Below, piece after piece: positions 1 to 9,179 of a stretch of 64,000 nucleotides of DNA (position 1 is its first letter; each line of letters starts with the position of its first letter). Position numbers and translations under genes: made by a program. This DNA is from Planctomycetota bacterium. Lineage in GTDB: Bacteria; Planctomycetota; SZUA-567; H5-PLA8. The stretch covers positions 2,017,326-2,081,325 of the forward strand of contig JAOSKN010000002.1 of the NCBI GenBank assembly GCA_027493525.1, read 5' to 3'. A model generated the notes under the pieces. That model saw only the letters and a program-made list of their open reading frames with translations. It was not told where the DNA came from and did not search any database.

Positions 1-2
1 TC

Positions 3-906
3 AAGCGCGGCCTCGCCAACCGGCCTTACAACGTCCGCTACCACTACATGGACACCAAGCGCCATCCCTTCCCCGAGTTCATGGAGAAGGCCGGCGTCAC
101 CGCGCGCCGCATGATCAACGAGTGGCAGCCCGACATCATTATCGCCATCGACGACAACGCCCAGAAGTACGTCGCCAAACACTACATCGACGACCCCAGC
201 AAGGTCATCCTCTTCAGCGGGCTCAACGCCGAACTCCAGGATTACGGCTACGACAAGGCCAAAAACGTCTCGGGCATCATCGAACGCATTCCCTACGACG
301 CCGCCCGCGACATTTACCTCCAGGTGCTCCCCGCGGATAAGCGCCGCATCTACCACATCAGCGACGACTCCGAGACCAGCGTCGCCATCCACAAGGAACT
401 CGAGAACTTCGATTGGTCGCCCCTCAAGTTCGTCGAATCCCGCCAGATCTCCACCATCGGCGAGTGGAAAAAAGCCGTGAAGGACGCCGAAGACGTCTCC
501 GACTGCCTTATGATCACCCACTACCACACGCTCAAGGACGACAACGACCCCACCAAGATCGTCAAGCCCCAGGAAGTCGTGGAATGGACCGAAAAAAACA
601 CCAACCTCCCGACCCTCGGCTTCTGGGGCTTCTTCGTCGAGGAAGGCGGGATGATGGCCGTCGCCGTCTCGCCCTACGAGCAGGGCGAGATCCCCGCGCG
701 CATGGCCGTGAGCATCATTGAAGGCGCCAAGGGACAGCCCGGCCGAATGCCCTTCAACGAAGTCTCCAAGCGCCTGCCCTGGCAGAAAAAATCGCCTCTT
801 CGTCATGTACATGCGCGGCAGCACCTTCCGCGAGCGCGTCAAGGGCCAGGAGATCCCCCTGATCCTGGAAGCCTTCGCGCGCGCGATGAACCACTATTAC
901 GATTAG
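3..906 (+). CDS. ABC transporter substrate-binding protein (ABC_sub_bind/TrpX type), 5' partial, frameshifted
   Basis: The reading frame is open from the left edge, so the N-terminus and any signal peptide lie outside the window. About 260 residues fit the two-lobed ABC_sub_bind (PF04392-like) periplasmic binding proteins, with segments such as QPDIIIAIDDNAQKY and NLPTLGFWGFFVEEGG followed by the usual 'A..SPYEQGEIPARMA' region. After LPWQK the frame breaks in a run of six A (786-791). The next frame continues sensibly (NRLFVMYMRG, then ALARAMNHYYD-like text) to a stop at 906. Removing one A restores a single protein, so I read it as one gene with an indel rather than a pseudogene. No permease or ATPase partner is visible; they would lie upstream. 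Confidence 0.75.
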
Positions 907-938
907 CCGAGTGGCCGCAGGAAACTCAGGTAAGCCTG

Positions 939-1108
939 CTTAGTACCGTGCCGCGGAAGTAACTGGCCCAATGCGCCGGGCATTTTGTCCCGGATCGAGG
1001 CGCGTCGAGAGAGCATATCGGGACGAAGATCTGTGACCGAGACGCAACGAAGAGCCGGGGCAAAAGGCTCCAGCAGTGGGTCAGGAACTTCCGCGGCGCG
1101 GTACTCAG
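939..1108. mobile_element. MITE-like inverted-repeat element A (about 170 bp)
   Basis: The ends are inverted copies: AGTACCGTGCCGCGGAAGT at 942-960 against its reverse complement, with one mismatch, at 1087-1105. The arms remain recognisably complementary for about 60 bp towards the middle. The core carries GATCGAGGCGCG and GCAACGAAGAG, the same words in the same positions as in the element at 16852-17020, although the tips differ. There is no coding potential. It starts 32 bp after the stop of the solute-binding protein gene. A non-autonomous transposable element is the simplest reading. Confidence 0.6.
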
Positions 1109-1156
1109 TCGGTATACGTCGAGTTGCTGCGCAGGTCGTTCCGCTTGTAGGCCTCG
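1105..1156 (-). pseudogene. orphan copy of the fructose-bisphosphatase C-terminal tail
   Basis: Forty bases (1117-1156) match the last codons of the class III fructose-bisphosphatase gene (4725-4764) at 38 positions. Both differences are at third codon positions of EAYKRNDLRSNST, so the copy looks like a former coding sequence. It ends with its own stop codon at 1105-1107, just inside the right tip of element A. Nothing upstream of it resembles the phosphatase. It may be a remnant of a lost paralogue, a gene-conversion scar, or a fragment carried in by the neighbouring element. Confidence 0.45.
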
Positions 1157-1200
1157 TCGCCGTCGCCCCCGCATACCCTCGAAAGGTCTGGGGGCGTGCG

Positions 1201-3012
1201 CTATTCCCCCACGCCTACCTTCATGCCTTCCGGCACTCCGAGCGCGGTGAATTCCGGAGGCAACATCCCCTCCGGATCGGATTCCACCGCGCCCAGGTCG
1301 AAGCCTTTCCCCGCCGCGCGCTCCAGGCCCGGCAGGCTCCCCGACTCCGGCACCGGCCACTTCGCCGCGCGGAGCCGTTCCAGTATCTTTTCGGCGTCGG
1401 GCGCCGCGTCGATGGCCGGCGAGTCGGCGAGCGGCGCGAAGCGCTCGTCGTACGGAAGCTTGCCGTCGGGGAGACTGACGCCGTGGGCATTGTAAGCGCT
1501 GCGCTGCTCGGCCTCTTTCTGCACGCTCGACCAGAGCAGGTTGCCGTCGCACTGCCAGGGCTCCCAGGCGCATCGGCGCGGGTCCTGCTTCTGGTGCCAG
1601 AACTGGTTCATCAGTAGAATGTTCCCGAACATCAGCCCGCGCGGGGTCGTCTCGAGCGCGGCGTGCGCCATGTAGACCGCGCGCCCCGGGCCGGCCAGCG
1701 TGTTGTGGTAGAAGAGGATCGCCGCCGTGGCCGGATCGTCCTTCGCGGCGTACCACCAGTACGTCCGCCCGTTCCGGTTCCGGATCGCGTTCCGGTAGAT
1801 GTAGAGCGGCCCGGTCTTGGGCTTCTTGATCCGCATGCCCTCGCCGGCCTCCACGATCAGGTTGTGGTGCCAGCGCTGGTTGACGCTGGAGCCGTTCGGG
1901 CCCAGCCCGTAGGCCCAGATGTTCCGCATCGTGTTATGGTGGACTTCCAGCCCGACGCTCGTGGGTCCGTCGCCGAGTTCGGCCTGCTCGGCTTTGGAAA
2001 GTACCGACTTATCCTCCTTGTCCTCGATGCCCTGGTAGGCGTCGTGGACCACGTTGTAGGCGATAATGTTGCCGGGACCGGCATTGAGCGCCGAGAGGGT
2101 GCGCATGTTCATGCTCCCGACCACCTTGTTCAGCCAGTACAGGTCTTCCCACTCGATCGTGTTCGACTCGCTGGACCACTCGAAGATCGCCGGGCAGGTG
2201 ACCTCGCAGCACCGCACGACACAACCGCGGGCGCCGTAGTCGAGCCGGATGCCGCGCGCCGTCGGGCCGACCGTGCAGCCTTCGACGACGCTCCCGGCCG
2301 TGCGCACCAGTGAGACGCCCTCCCAGGCGTGGCGCAGCGACAGTCCGCGCACGACGGCGTAGTCGGCGCCTTCGATCGCGACGCACGCGCTGTCGGCTGG
2401 CGCGATGCTGGCCTTCCGCGCGCCGAAGTCGCCGCCGTCGAGCTTCCCGTAGAGCCAGCCCTCGTGGAAGCACCACGTCCCTCGCACGATCTTCCAGCCG
2501 GCGAAGGGCGCGCCCTGCGCGAAGACCTCCTGCGGCGTGCGCGGGAGCTTGCGGCCCTTGTAGTTCTCGTCGATGTGCTGCTCCTGGGTGGCCAGATTGT
2601 GGACCAGGAATGCATGCAGGTACTTGCCGTCCACGGCCACGTAGGCCGGTTCCACCGGCGGCTTGGCGCGCCAGACGCCCTCCGGCCAGCCCGGCGCCGG
2701 CTCCCACGCCCCTGTCCACGCCTCGCTCCCGTCGATGACCGCGCCCGGCTCGCCTTGAAGAACGACCGGCTGCGTAGGGGTGCCGGAATGCTTGAACCGG
2801 ACCCGTTCGCGGTACATGCCCGGCTTGACTCGCACCGTGTCGCCGGCTCCCGCCAAGTCGAGGGCCTCCTGGATCCTCACGAATGGCGCGGCGCTCGAAC
2901 CGTCACCGCCAGGTTTCGCGGAGGCTTCCACGACATACTCGCGCGCGACCAGCCCGCTCGACGTGGCAAGCCACACGAGCGCCGTCACATTCATTAGGTG
3001 GAACCGTAGCAT
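1201..3012 (-). CDS. secreted right-handed beta-helix protein
   Basis: The 603-residue product begins with a signal peptide (MLRFHLMNVTALVWLATSSGLVA, with cleavage probably near residue 23). It then has the typical opening of secreted parallel beta-helix proteins: YVVEASAKPGGDGSSAAPFV, followed by 'IQEALDLAGAGDTVRVKPGMY'. The middle (about 190-480) consists of repeated N-H-N/G-x-x-I strand motifs such as EVHHNTM, RWHHNLIVE and ILFYHNTL, the beta-helix ladder seen in polysaccharide lyases and DUF1565-like proteins. The ending 'DSPAIDAAPDA...FDLGAVES' is typical of the family. Catalytic residues cannot be assigned. The start is supported by AGGAGGGG 6 nt upstream of the ATG. It is transcribed away from a GntR regulator that shares its AT-rich upstream region, so the two may form a regulated pair for polysaccharide use. 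Confidence 0.75.
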   Translation of the reverse strand: MLRFHLMNVTALVWLATSSGLVAREYVVEASAKPGGDGSSAAPFVRIQEALDLAGAGDTVRVKPGMYRERVRFKHSGTPTQPVVLQGEPGAVIDGSEAWTGAWEPAPGWPEGVWRAKPPVEPAYVAVDGKYLHAFLVHNLATQEQHIDENYKGRKLPRTPQEVFAQGAPFAGWKIVRGTWCFHEGWLYGKLDGGDFGARKASIAPADSACVAIEGADYAVVRGLSLRHAWEGVSLVRTAGSVVEGCTVGPTARGIRLDYGARGCVVRCCEVTCPAIFEWSSESNTIEWEDLYWLNKVVGSMNMRTLSALNAGPGNIIAYNVVHDAYQGIEDKEDKSVLSKAEQAELGDGPTSVGLEVHHNTMRNIWAYGLGPNGSSVNQRWHHNLIVEAGEGMRIKKPKTGPLYIYRNAIRNRNGRTYWWYAAKDDPATAAILFYHNTLAGPGRAVYMAHAALETTPRGLMFGNILLMNQFWHQKQDPRRCAWEPWQCDGNLLWSSVQKEAEQRSAYNAHGVSLPDGKLPYDERFAPLADSPAIDAAPDAEKILERLRAAKWPVPESGSLPGLERAAGKGFDLGAVESDPEGMLPPEFTALGVPEGMKVGVGE

Positions 3013-3081
3013 GGCGACCCCTCCTGAGCCGACGTACCGAACTCTGACCTTGTTGAATATGCCGTTGGTAGAGGTTGTATG

Positions 3082-3103
3082 ATAAAAACATAAATGTTTT
3101 TAT
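3082..3103. promoter_or_regulatory. 22-bp perfect palindrome in a divergent promoter region
   Basis: ATAAAAACAT, two bases, ATGTTTTTAT: two perfect 10-bp arms in the most AT-rich stretch between the beta-helix gene (minus) and the GntR-type regulator (plus). Position and symmetry fit the operator of a dimeric regulator, probably the GntR protein encoded next to it. Confidence 0.5.
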
Positions 3104-3259
3104 GTATTATATCAACCACTTGTGTATTAAGATGTTAAATGGATGCTTCAAGCCGTGCCAAGTAGTAGATGGCGCATCCCTTGCCAACCGCTGGCCAGCG
3201 AAGCGCCATCTCGAACCGTCCTGGTTCTTGTAACGCCGAATGGAGCACGTGGCCTTGCC

Positions 3260-4620
3260 ATGCATATCGATACCCGTATCCCCAAGTACCTTTGGCTACA
3301 GGATCGGCTGCGTGCGCGGATCAGCTCGGGCGCTTGGTTGCCCGGCCAAGCCATCCCTAGCGAAATCCGGCTGGCTGAGGAATACGCGGTTTCCACGCCC
3401 ACCATGGGGCGGGCGCTCTCCGAACTCGCGCGCGAGGGACTCCTCGTTCGGGTCCGCGGGCGCGGGACCTGCGTTGCGACCTCTGTGCGCCCGGCCGACT
3501 CCATTCGAGTCGCAGCCCCGTACGAAGAACTCCCGGCGCTGCTGCAGGAATTGTCCGGCCGGTATCCCTTTCTTTATCCGGAGCCCGAACCCGATCTCGA
3601 TCGCGCTCAGGTGCGCCGTTGCATCCTGCCTGCGCTGCATGCCGAGCGCGACGACCTGATGGTCCTGGACGAAGCGGACCTGGCCGCTTCCGACTTCCTG
3701 CCTCAAGCGCTCGATGCCGTGCGCGTGGACGGAAGGATTCGGGGAGTTCCGCTGACGCTCTCCCCTTACGTCGCCGTCCTGAATCTCGACCTTTGGGCGT
3801 TGGGGTGCGCCGAGGCGCCTTCCGCCGAGGCGGGCTGGGACTGGGCGGAGTTCGAGGCTCGGTTACGGGCGCTCGCGCCGGGTCTGCGCCCGCGCGGCGC
3901 TAGACCCCTTGCGCTTTCCGGGAACCTGGGCCGGGTCCTCTCCTTCGTCTTCCAGGCCGGCGGGCGCTGGCTCTGCCGAGTGGACGGGCGGACGCGGTCT
4001 CTCCCCGGTGACGCGGAAACCCGCGCCGGGCTGGCCTTCTTTCACCGGCTCTTCCGGGACGACGAACTCACGCTGCGCCCGGAGGTGGACGTGTACCACG
4101 CGGCGGACTCCGAGCGGGCCTTCATGGAAGGGCGGGTCGCGACGGGGCTCTTCGCGGCCGGTTCGCTGCGCCGGTTTCGCGGGCTGCCCTTCGCCTGGAA
4201 TTGCGTCGAATTGCCGCGGGGGCGCGAGCGCGCCAGCGCGCTGGCCGGGGACGCGTGGTGCCTCCGCGCCGCCTGCTCGAACCGCGAGTGGGGCCGAATA
4301 ACGCTCCAGGCCCTGAACGCCGAGCCGGCCCAGGCGCGCCTGTTCGCCGCGGGCGGCAACGTGCCCGCGCGCAAGATCCTGGCCGCACGCGCCGCGGCCG
4401 AGGCCCCGCCGCGCGAACGCGCCGTCTTCGCGGCCCTGCCCTTCGCGCGCGGCGGGTACGGGCATGCCTCGCCCTCGAACGGAATCTCGTCATGGGCGCC
4501 CTCGAGGACTTCCTGGAGAACCGCCTTGACTTGGATGGATTCTGCAGGCACCTGGAGACGGTCTTGGGTGCGTACCGGCGGCACGCGCTGGCGCCGAGGG
4601 GCGACGAATTTGAGGCCTGA
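3260..4620 (+). CDS. GntR-family regulator fused to an extracellular-solute-binding-like domain (frameshifted)
   Basis: Residues 1-75 form a GntR winged helix: IDTRIPKYLWLQDRLRARIS, the usual 'PSE..LAEEYAVS..T..RALSELAREGLLVRVRGRGT' helix-turn-helix and wing. The remaining ~370 residues look like a type 1 solute-binding fold (segments GVPLTLSPYVAVLNLDLWA and AFMEGRVATGLFAAGS), an uncommon effector domain that would sense a sugar. The ATG at 3260 is chosen because the GntR domain begins there. Near 4467 the frame shifts by one base. The continued frame gives NLVMGALEDFLENRLDLDGF and a stop at 4620, a typical binding-protein C-terminus, so about 454 residues in all. It probably controls itself and the divergent beta-helix gene through the palindrome at 3082-3103. 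Confidence 0.7.
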
Positions 4621-4712
4621 CGCGCGCGTTCCGAGCTGCGAGGGCCGGCTCGGCCTCGGGGCAGGGCCGGCGTATGCCGGCGCGGCGGCTTCGGATAGCT
4701 CGCGGACTGGCC

Positions 4713-6680
4713 CTAATCCGAAAGCGTCGAGTTGCTGCGCAGGTCGTTCCGCTTATAAGCCTCGATCAGCTCTTCCAGCAGCCCGATTTCGGCGCGGATC
4801 GCCGCGCCGCGCTCGGTGTCGCGGACGAGCCGGATCGGCTCGTGCCGCCGCAATTCGCGGACCTCGGGGATGATGTCCACCCCGTCGCGCAGCGCGGCCT
4901 CGACGGACTCGAAGTGGTGGTGCTTGGCCAGCACCGTCCGCCCGGCTTCCAGCACCAGCGTGTAGCCGTGGTCGCCGTAGGCCTCGCTGAACGCCCCGTC
5001 GATGGTGATCGCCAGCCCGCTCTTCTTGACCGGGTCTTCGCCCTTCTCGATCTTCACCGGCACGTGCCCGTTGACGATCAGGCCTTTCTCGGGATCCAGC
5101 CCGAACTCGCGCAGGATCTTCTGGCAGAACGCCTTCTCGTGGATCAGCTTGAAGTACGGGTTCTTCGTCTCTTCGTGCGTCTCCGGCTCCGCCAGAAACT
5201 CCCGCTCCAGCGTCGTGATGCGGTCCTTTCCGAAGAGCGGCGAGAGCGGCCCGCACCAGAGGTACCAGAGCAGGTCCAGGTCGGCGGGGCGCTTTTCTTC
5301 CAGCGCGCGGACGACGATCCGGTCGAGCGCCTCCAGCAGCGCGCGGCCCGCCAGCGGCTTGCCGTCCACCGGCATCGGGACGTACTCGCCCTTCGCGTCC
5401 ACCGCCAGGCAGCCGTGGAAGATCAGCACGCCGTCGCGGATCAGGTACAGCTTGCCCAGCGAGCCCAGGAAACGCGCGTGCTCCCAGAGCTTGTCGCTGA
5501 CCAGGAACGAGCGCCGGATGCGGTCCATGCAGCGCCGTTCGTCCGGCGAGAGCGCGTACGGATCCCGTGGATCGATCGTCGGCAGGAATTTGTCGAGCAG
5601 CGGATAGCGCGTGCCATCGAGTTCCAGCGTGCCGGCCTTCAGGTCGAGCTTGTGCATGAGGCGGCGGTGCTCGAGGTTCCACTCCGGGTGCCGCGCGATC
5701 GTCTGCCCCTCGAGCTTGAACTGCATCACGCCGATCGCCTTCTGCATCCGGCGCATCGCGATCTCGTCGCGCAGCCCGCCGCCCTTCACTTTGAACGTCG
5801 CCGGCTCGTCGTCGGCGTAGACATCGCGCACCAGCCGCTCCAGCGGCTGCAAGGTGATGCCGTAGCCTTCCTCGAGCTGCGAGAGCCGCCGGTAGCGCAG
5901 GCTGATCCGCAGCACCTGCGCGATGCACGCCTCCTGCCCCAGGCACGCGCCCAGCCACGCCGCGTCGTGGTTGCCCCACGTAAAGGAAACGTGCGGCTGC
6001 CGCATCAGGTACTCGACGACCCGGTCGCCGCGCTCGCCGCGGTCCCAGCAGTCCCCGGCCAGGATCAGTTCCTCGATCGCCAAATTGCGGACCACGCGCA
6101 CGGTCAAATGGACGAAATGCAGCGCGCGCTCGCGCCGGCTCAGTTCGCGTACGATCGCGGGGATGTGCTCGCCGTGCCGCGAGACCGCCGCGCCGTTGAG
6201 CACCTCCGCGAAGAGGTCGCGGTAGTCGGCCGGGAAGAGCTTGAGGCAGTGGCGCAGGCTGTAGCGCCCGGCCAGCTCGCGCACCAGCTCGAAGAGCCGC
6301 CCCAGCATCTTCTCCGCGTACGCCGTCCGCGCCTCCTGCCCGTCCAGCGCCTCGCCGGCGCGCGAGAGGACCTCCGCGGGGTAAAAGAGCAGGTTGAGGA
6401 ATTCCTGCCGCTCGGCCGCGTCCAGCCGCGAGCCGAAGAGCCGTTCGACCATCGGGCGCAGGCAGCCCGAGGCGTTGTTGATCACGTGCCGCAGCTTCTT
6501 GTACTCGCCGTGCACGTCGCTGATCACGTGGATCGCGCCTTTGGGCATGTTCAGGATCGCCGAGAGGCGCGCGATCTCCGCCGATGCCGCATCGGGATTC
6601 GCATGCTGCCGCGCCAGCGGGCGCAGGCGCGCCAGCCGCGCCTCGCGGGCCTCGGGCGTTTCGTGGGCGAGGTCGGTCAT
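4713..6680 (-). CDS. fbp: class III fructose-1,6-bisphosphatase
   Basis: The 655-residue protein matches the large Firmicutes-type class III fructose-1,6-bisphosphatases (PF06874; usual length about 640-670), cytoplasmic enzymes that convert fructose-1,6-bisphosphate to fructose-6-phosphate. The metallophosphatase signatures are all present: SDVHGE at 54-59, GDCWDRG at 209-215 and GNHD at 236-239, then HGCLAVD and NGHVPVK further on. The gene lies 91 bp downstream of transketolase on the same strand, so the two are probably co-transcribed and link gluconeogenesis with the pentose phosphate pathway. The last codons (EAYKRNDLRSNST) recur at 1117-1156 as an isolated fragment. Confidence 0.93.
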   Translation of the reverse strand: MTDLAHETPEAREARLARLRPLARQHANPDAASAEIARLSAILNMPKGAIHVISDVHGEYKKLRHVINNASGCLRPMVERLFGSRLDAAERQEFLNLLFYPAEVLSRAGEALDGQEARTAYAEKMLGRLFELVRELAGRYSLRHCLKLFPADYRDLFAEVLNGAAVSRHGEHIPAIVRELSRRERALHFVHLTVRVVRNLAIEELILAGDCWDRGERGDRVVEYLMRQPHVSFTWGNHDAAWLGACLGQEACIAQVLRISLRYRRLSQLEEGYGITLQPLERLVRDVYADDEPATFKVKGGGLRDEIAMRRMQKAIGVMQFKLEGQTIARHPEWNLEHRRLMHKLDLKAGTLELDGTRYPLLDKFLPTIDPRDPYALSPDERRCMDRIRRSFLVSDKLWEHARFLGSLGKLYLIRDGVLIFHGCLAVDAKGEYVPMPVDGKPLAGRALLEALDRIVVRALEEKRPADLDLLWYLWCGPLSPLFGKDRITTLEREFLAEPETHEETKNPYFKLIHEKAFCQKILREFGLDPEKGLIVNGHVPVKIEKGEDPVKKSGLAITIDGAFSEAYGDHGYTLVLEAGRTVLAKHHHFESVEAALRDGVDIIPEVRELRRHEPIRLVRDTERGAAIRAEIGLLEELIEAYKRNDLRSNSTLSD

Positions 6681-6730
6681 GGCTGGGCGCTCGAGCTTAT
6701 GAAGGAAGGAAAGGGGACCGGCGGGCGAGT

Positions 6731-6763
6731 CCGGCGGGGCGGGCGTAGCGCCCGCCCCGCCGG
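6731..6763. other. 15-bp perfect GC hairpin between tkt and fbp
   Basis: The arms CCGGCGGGGCGGGCG and CGCCCGCCCCGCCGG are separated by three bases. It lies in the 91-bp gap after the transketolase stop. On the minus strand no T-run follows, so it is more likely an mRNA-stabilising or attenuating hairpin, or a REP-like element, than a terminator. Similar GGGCG/CGCCC hairpins recur near 55.2-55.3 kb. Confidence 0.55.
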
Positions 6764-6771
6764 TTTGCGGC

Positions 6772-8871
6772 TCAGCGGTTGTTCGCGATCGCGCGCTTCG
6801 CGGCTTCCACCACCGCGTCAGGCGTGAACCCGAACTTCTTCTGCAGCTCCTTCAAGGGCGCCGAGGCCCCGAAGGTGCGCATCCCCACGCTCTCGCCGGT
6901 CAGCCCGACGTAGCGCTCCCAACTGAAGGTGCCCGCGGCCTCGATCGAGACGCGCGCCTTGACGTCCGGCGGCAGCACCGAGTCGCGGTACTCCCGGTCC
7001 TGGTGCTCGAAGAGCTCCCACGACGGCATGCTCACGATCCGCGCCTTGAGCCCTTCCTTCTCGAGCTTCGCGTGCGCCTGGACGGCCAGGTCGACTTCGG
7101 TCCCGGTCGCCATCAGGATCACGTCGGGCTTGCCCTTCGAGTCGGCCAGCACGTACGCGCCCTTGGCCACGCCTTCGGCCGAGGCGTACTTGGTGCGGTC
7201 CAAGGTCGGCATGTTCTGGCGCGAGAGCACCAGGCAGACCGGCTCGTGCCGCAGCTTCGCGATCGTCTTCCACGCCTCCAGCACCTCGTTCGCGTCCCCG
7301 GGGCGCAACGTGATCAGGCCCGGGATCGCGCGCAGGCTCGCCAGATGCTCGATCGGCTGGTGCGTCGGGCCGTCCTCGCCCACCCCGATGCTGTCGTGCG
7401 TGAAGACGTAGACCACGGGGATTTCCATGATCGCCGCCAGCCGGATCGGCGGGCGCGAGAAGTCGCTGAAGACGAAGAAGCCCGAGCCGAACGGACGCAC
7501 CTTCGTCAGCGCCATCCCGTTCAGCACCGCGCCCATCGCGATCTCGCGGATGCCGAAGTGCATGTTCCGCCCGCCGTAGTGGATCTTCGTCGGATGGTGC
7601 GGGTCGGCGGCCAGCCCGGGCGGGCCGAAATCGTCCGCGCCCTCGAACGTCAGCCGCGTCTTCGTCGACGGGGCCAGGTCCGCCGAACCGCCGATCAGCC
7701 ATGGCACGCTCTTGGCCAGGACGTTGAGCACCTTGCCGGAACAGTCGCGGCCGGCGAAGCCCTTGGCGTCGGCGGGGAACGGCTTCAGTTCCTTGTCCCA
7801 GCCGTCGGGAAGCTGCCGCTTCTGGATGCGGATGAGCTCGTCCGCTTCCTTCGAGTACTTGCCCTTGTACTTCTCGTACAGGCTCATCCACTCGCTGCGC
7901 AGCTTACCGCCCCGCGCGCCCATCCCGTTCTTGAAGTGCTCCAGCACCTCTTCGGGGACCAGGAACTTCGCGTCCTCGGGCCAGCCGTAGTTCCGCTTGG
8001 TGCCCTTGATCTCTTCCTCGCCCAGCGGCGCGCCGTGGGCCTCGTGCGTGTCCTGCAGTTTCGGGGCGCCCCACGCGATATGGCTGTCGACGATGAGCAG
8101 CGTCGGGCGGCCGGTCGTCGACTTGGCATTGTCGAAGGCGCGCTTGAGCATCGCCAGATCGTTGGCGTCGCCCACCCGCGTCACGTTCCAGCCCAGCGCG
8201 ATGAAGCGCGTCGCCACGTCCTCGCTGAAGGCCCAGCCCGTGTTCCCTTCGATGGTGATCTTGTTGTTGTCGTAGATCCAGCACAGGTTATCGAGCCGCA
8301 GGTGCCCGGCCAGGCTGGCGGCCTCGTGCGCCGCGCCTTCCATCATGCAGCCGTCGCCGCCCAGCGCGTAGACGCGGAAGTTGAACATCTCGAAGTCCGG
8401 CTTGTTGTAGTGCGCCCCCAGCCACTTCCCGGCGATCGCCATGCCCACGCTGGTCGCGTAGCCTTGCCCCAGCGGGCCGGTCGTCGTCTCGATCCCGCTC
8501 GTCCAGCGGTACTCCGGGTGCCCCGGGCAGCGGCTGTCGATCTGCCGGAACGACTTGATGTCGTCCAGGTTCACCGAGACCTTGCCCACGCTTTCGTACG
8601 CCGAGTTCACCGCCTTCACTTGGGTCAGGTGCAGCATGGAGTACAGCAGCATGCTGGCGTGGCCCATCGAAAGCACGAAACGGTCGCGATTCGGCCAGAT
8701 CGGGTCGTTCGGGTCGAAGCGCAGATGGTTCTGCCACAACTCGTAGGCCACCGGAGCCATGGCCATCGGCGTGCCCGGGTGCCCGCTGTTGGCCGCCTGG
8801 ACGGCGTCCATGGACAGCGTCCGGATGGTGTTGACGCACAACTGATCTCGATCGACGGTCTTGGTCGCCAC
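6772..8871 (-). CDS. tkt: transketolase
   Basis: The 699-residue protein has normal length for transketolase, the thiamine-diphosphate enzyme that moves two-carbon ketol units between pentose phosphate sugars in the cytoplasm. The diagnostic features are HPGTPMAMAP at 31-40, the ThDP motif starting GDG at 172 and ending NN at 202-203, GPLGQG at 132-137, and the pyrimidine-domain segment HDSIGVGEDGPTHQPIEH. The ATG is followed directly by the usual N-terminal helix (QLCVNTIRTLSMDAVQAANSGH). It heads a probable tkt-fbp operon and is divergent from the transhydrogenase gene across a 308-bp region. Confidence 0.96.
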   Translation of the reverse strand: MATKTVDRDQLCVNTIRTLSMDAVQAANSGHPGTPMAMAPVAYELWQNHLRFDPNDPIWPNRDRFVLSMGHASMLLYSMLHLTQVKAVNSAYESVGKVSVNLDDIKSFRQIDSRCPGHPEYRWTSGIETTTGPLGQGYATSVGMAIAGKWLGAHYNKPDFEMFNFRVYALGGDGCMMEGAAHEAASLAGHLRLDNLCWIYDNNKITIEGNTGWAFSEDVATRFIALGWNVTRVGDANDLAMLKRAFDNAKSTTGRPTLLIVDSHIAWGAPKLQDTHEAHGAPLGEEEIKGTKRNYGWPEDAKFLVPEEVLEHFKNGMGARGGKLRSEWMSLYEKYKGKYSKEADELIRIQKRQLPDGWDKELKPFPADAKGFAGRDCSGKVLNVLAKSVPWLIGGSADLAPSTKTRLTFEGADDFGPPGLAADPHHPTKIHYGGRNMHFGIREIAMGAVLNGMALTKVRPFGSGFFVFSDFSRPPIRLAAIMEIPVVYVFTHDSIGVGEDGPTHQPIEHLASLRAIPGLITLRPGDANEVLEAWKTIAKLRHEPVCLVLSRQNMPTLDRTKYASAEGVAKGAYVLADSKGKPDVILMATGTEVDLAVQAHAKLEKEGLKARIVSMPSWELFEHQDREYRDSVLPPDVKARVSIEAAGTFSWERYVGLTGESVGMRTFGASAPLKELQKKFGFTPDAVVEAAKRAIANNR

Positions 8872-9179
8872 GCGCTTGCCCTCCCTGAGGCTGGGGTTCT
8901 CGATCGACGCCGGGTCACGGAAAAATTACCGAAGAACGTTCGTATCGTAGTGACTGGCCGAACCGGCGCAAGCCGCCGCTGAAATGAATATATGCACGTA
9001 TTTTTATGATAAATTCACCGCGCCTGAAATTCCGCAAGCTGCACTACCAACCGAGCGCCTAACCCATAGACTCGGTCCGGTTTCAACGTTTCCATCAAGA
9101 CCAACCCGGGCATCGCCTCGGCGCGACCCGCCCGGCCCGCGTCCCCGAGTGGCCGCGGCGGGATAACGGAGGAGCGAGC
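8872..9179. promoter_or_regulatory. divergent promoter region between tkt and sthA
   Basis: This 308-bp spacer has no gene. Its only AT-rich part is about 8980-9020, where TGAAT at the left and ATTCA at the right frame an imperfect inverted repeat (8983-9016). The promoters of both divergent genes probably lie here, but no clear -35/-10 pair can be chosen. A ribosome binding site (GGAGGAGCGAGC) precedes the sthA ATG. Confidence 0.4.

Noticed and set aside
4674-6827. Long plus-strand frame opposite fbp (717 codons)
   Set aside because: Rich in Arg/Gln/Leu with no recognisable domain; it is the antisense shadow of the clear fructose-bisphosphatase gene, as are similar frames opposite tkt, sthA and the kinase.
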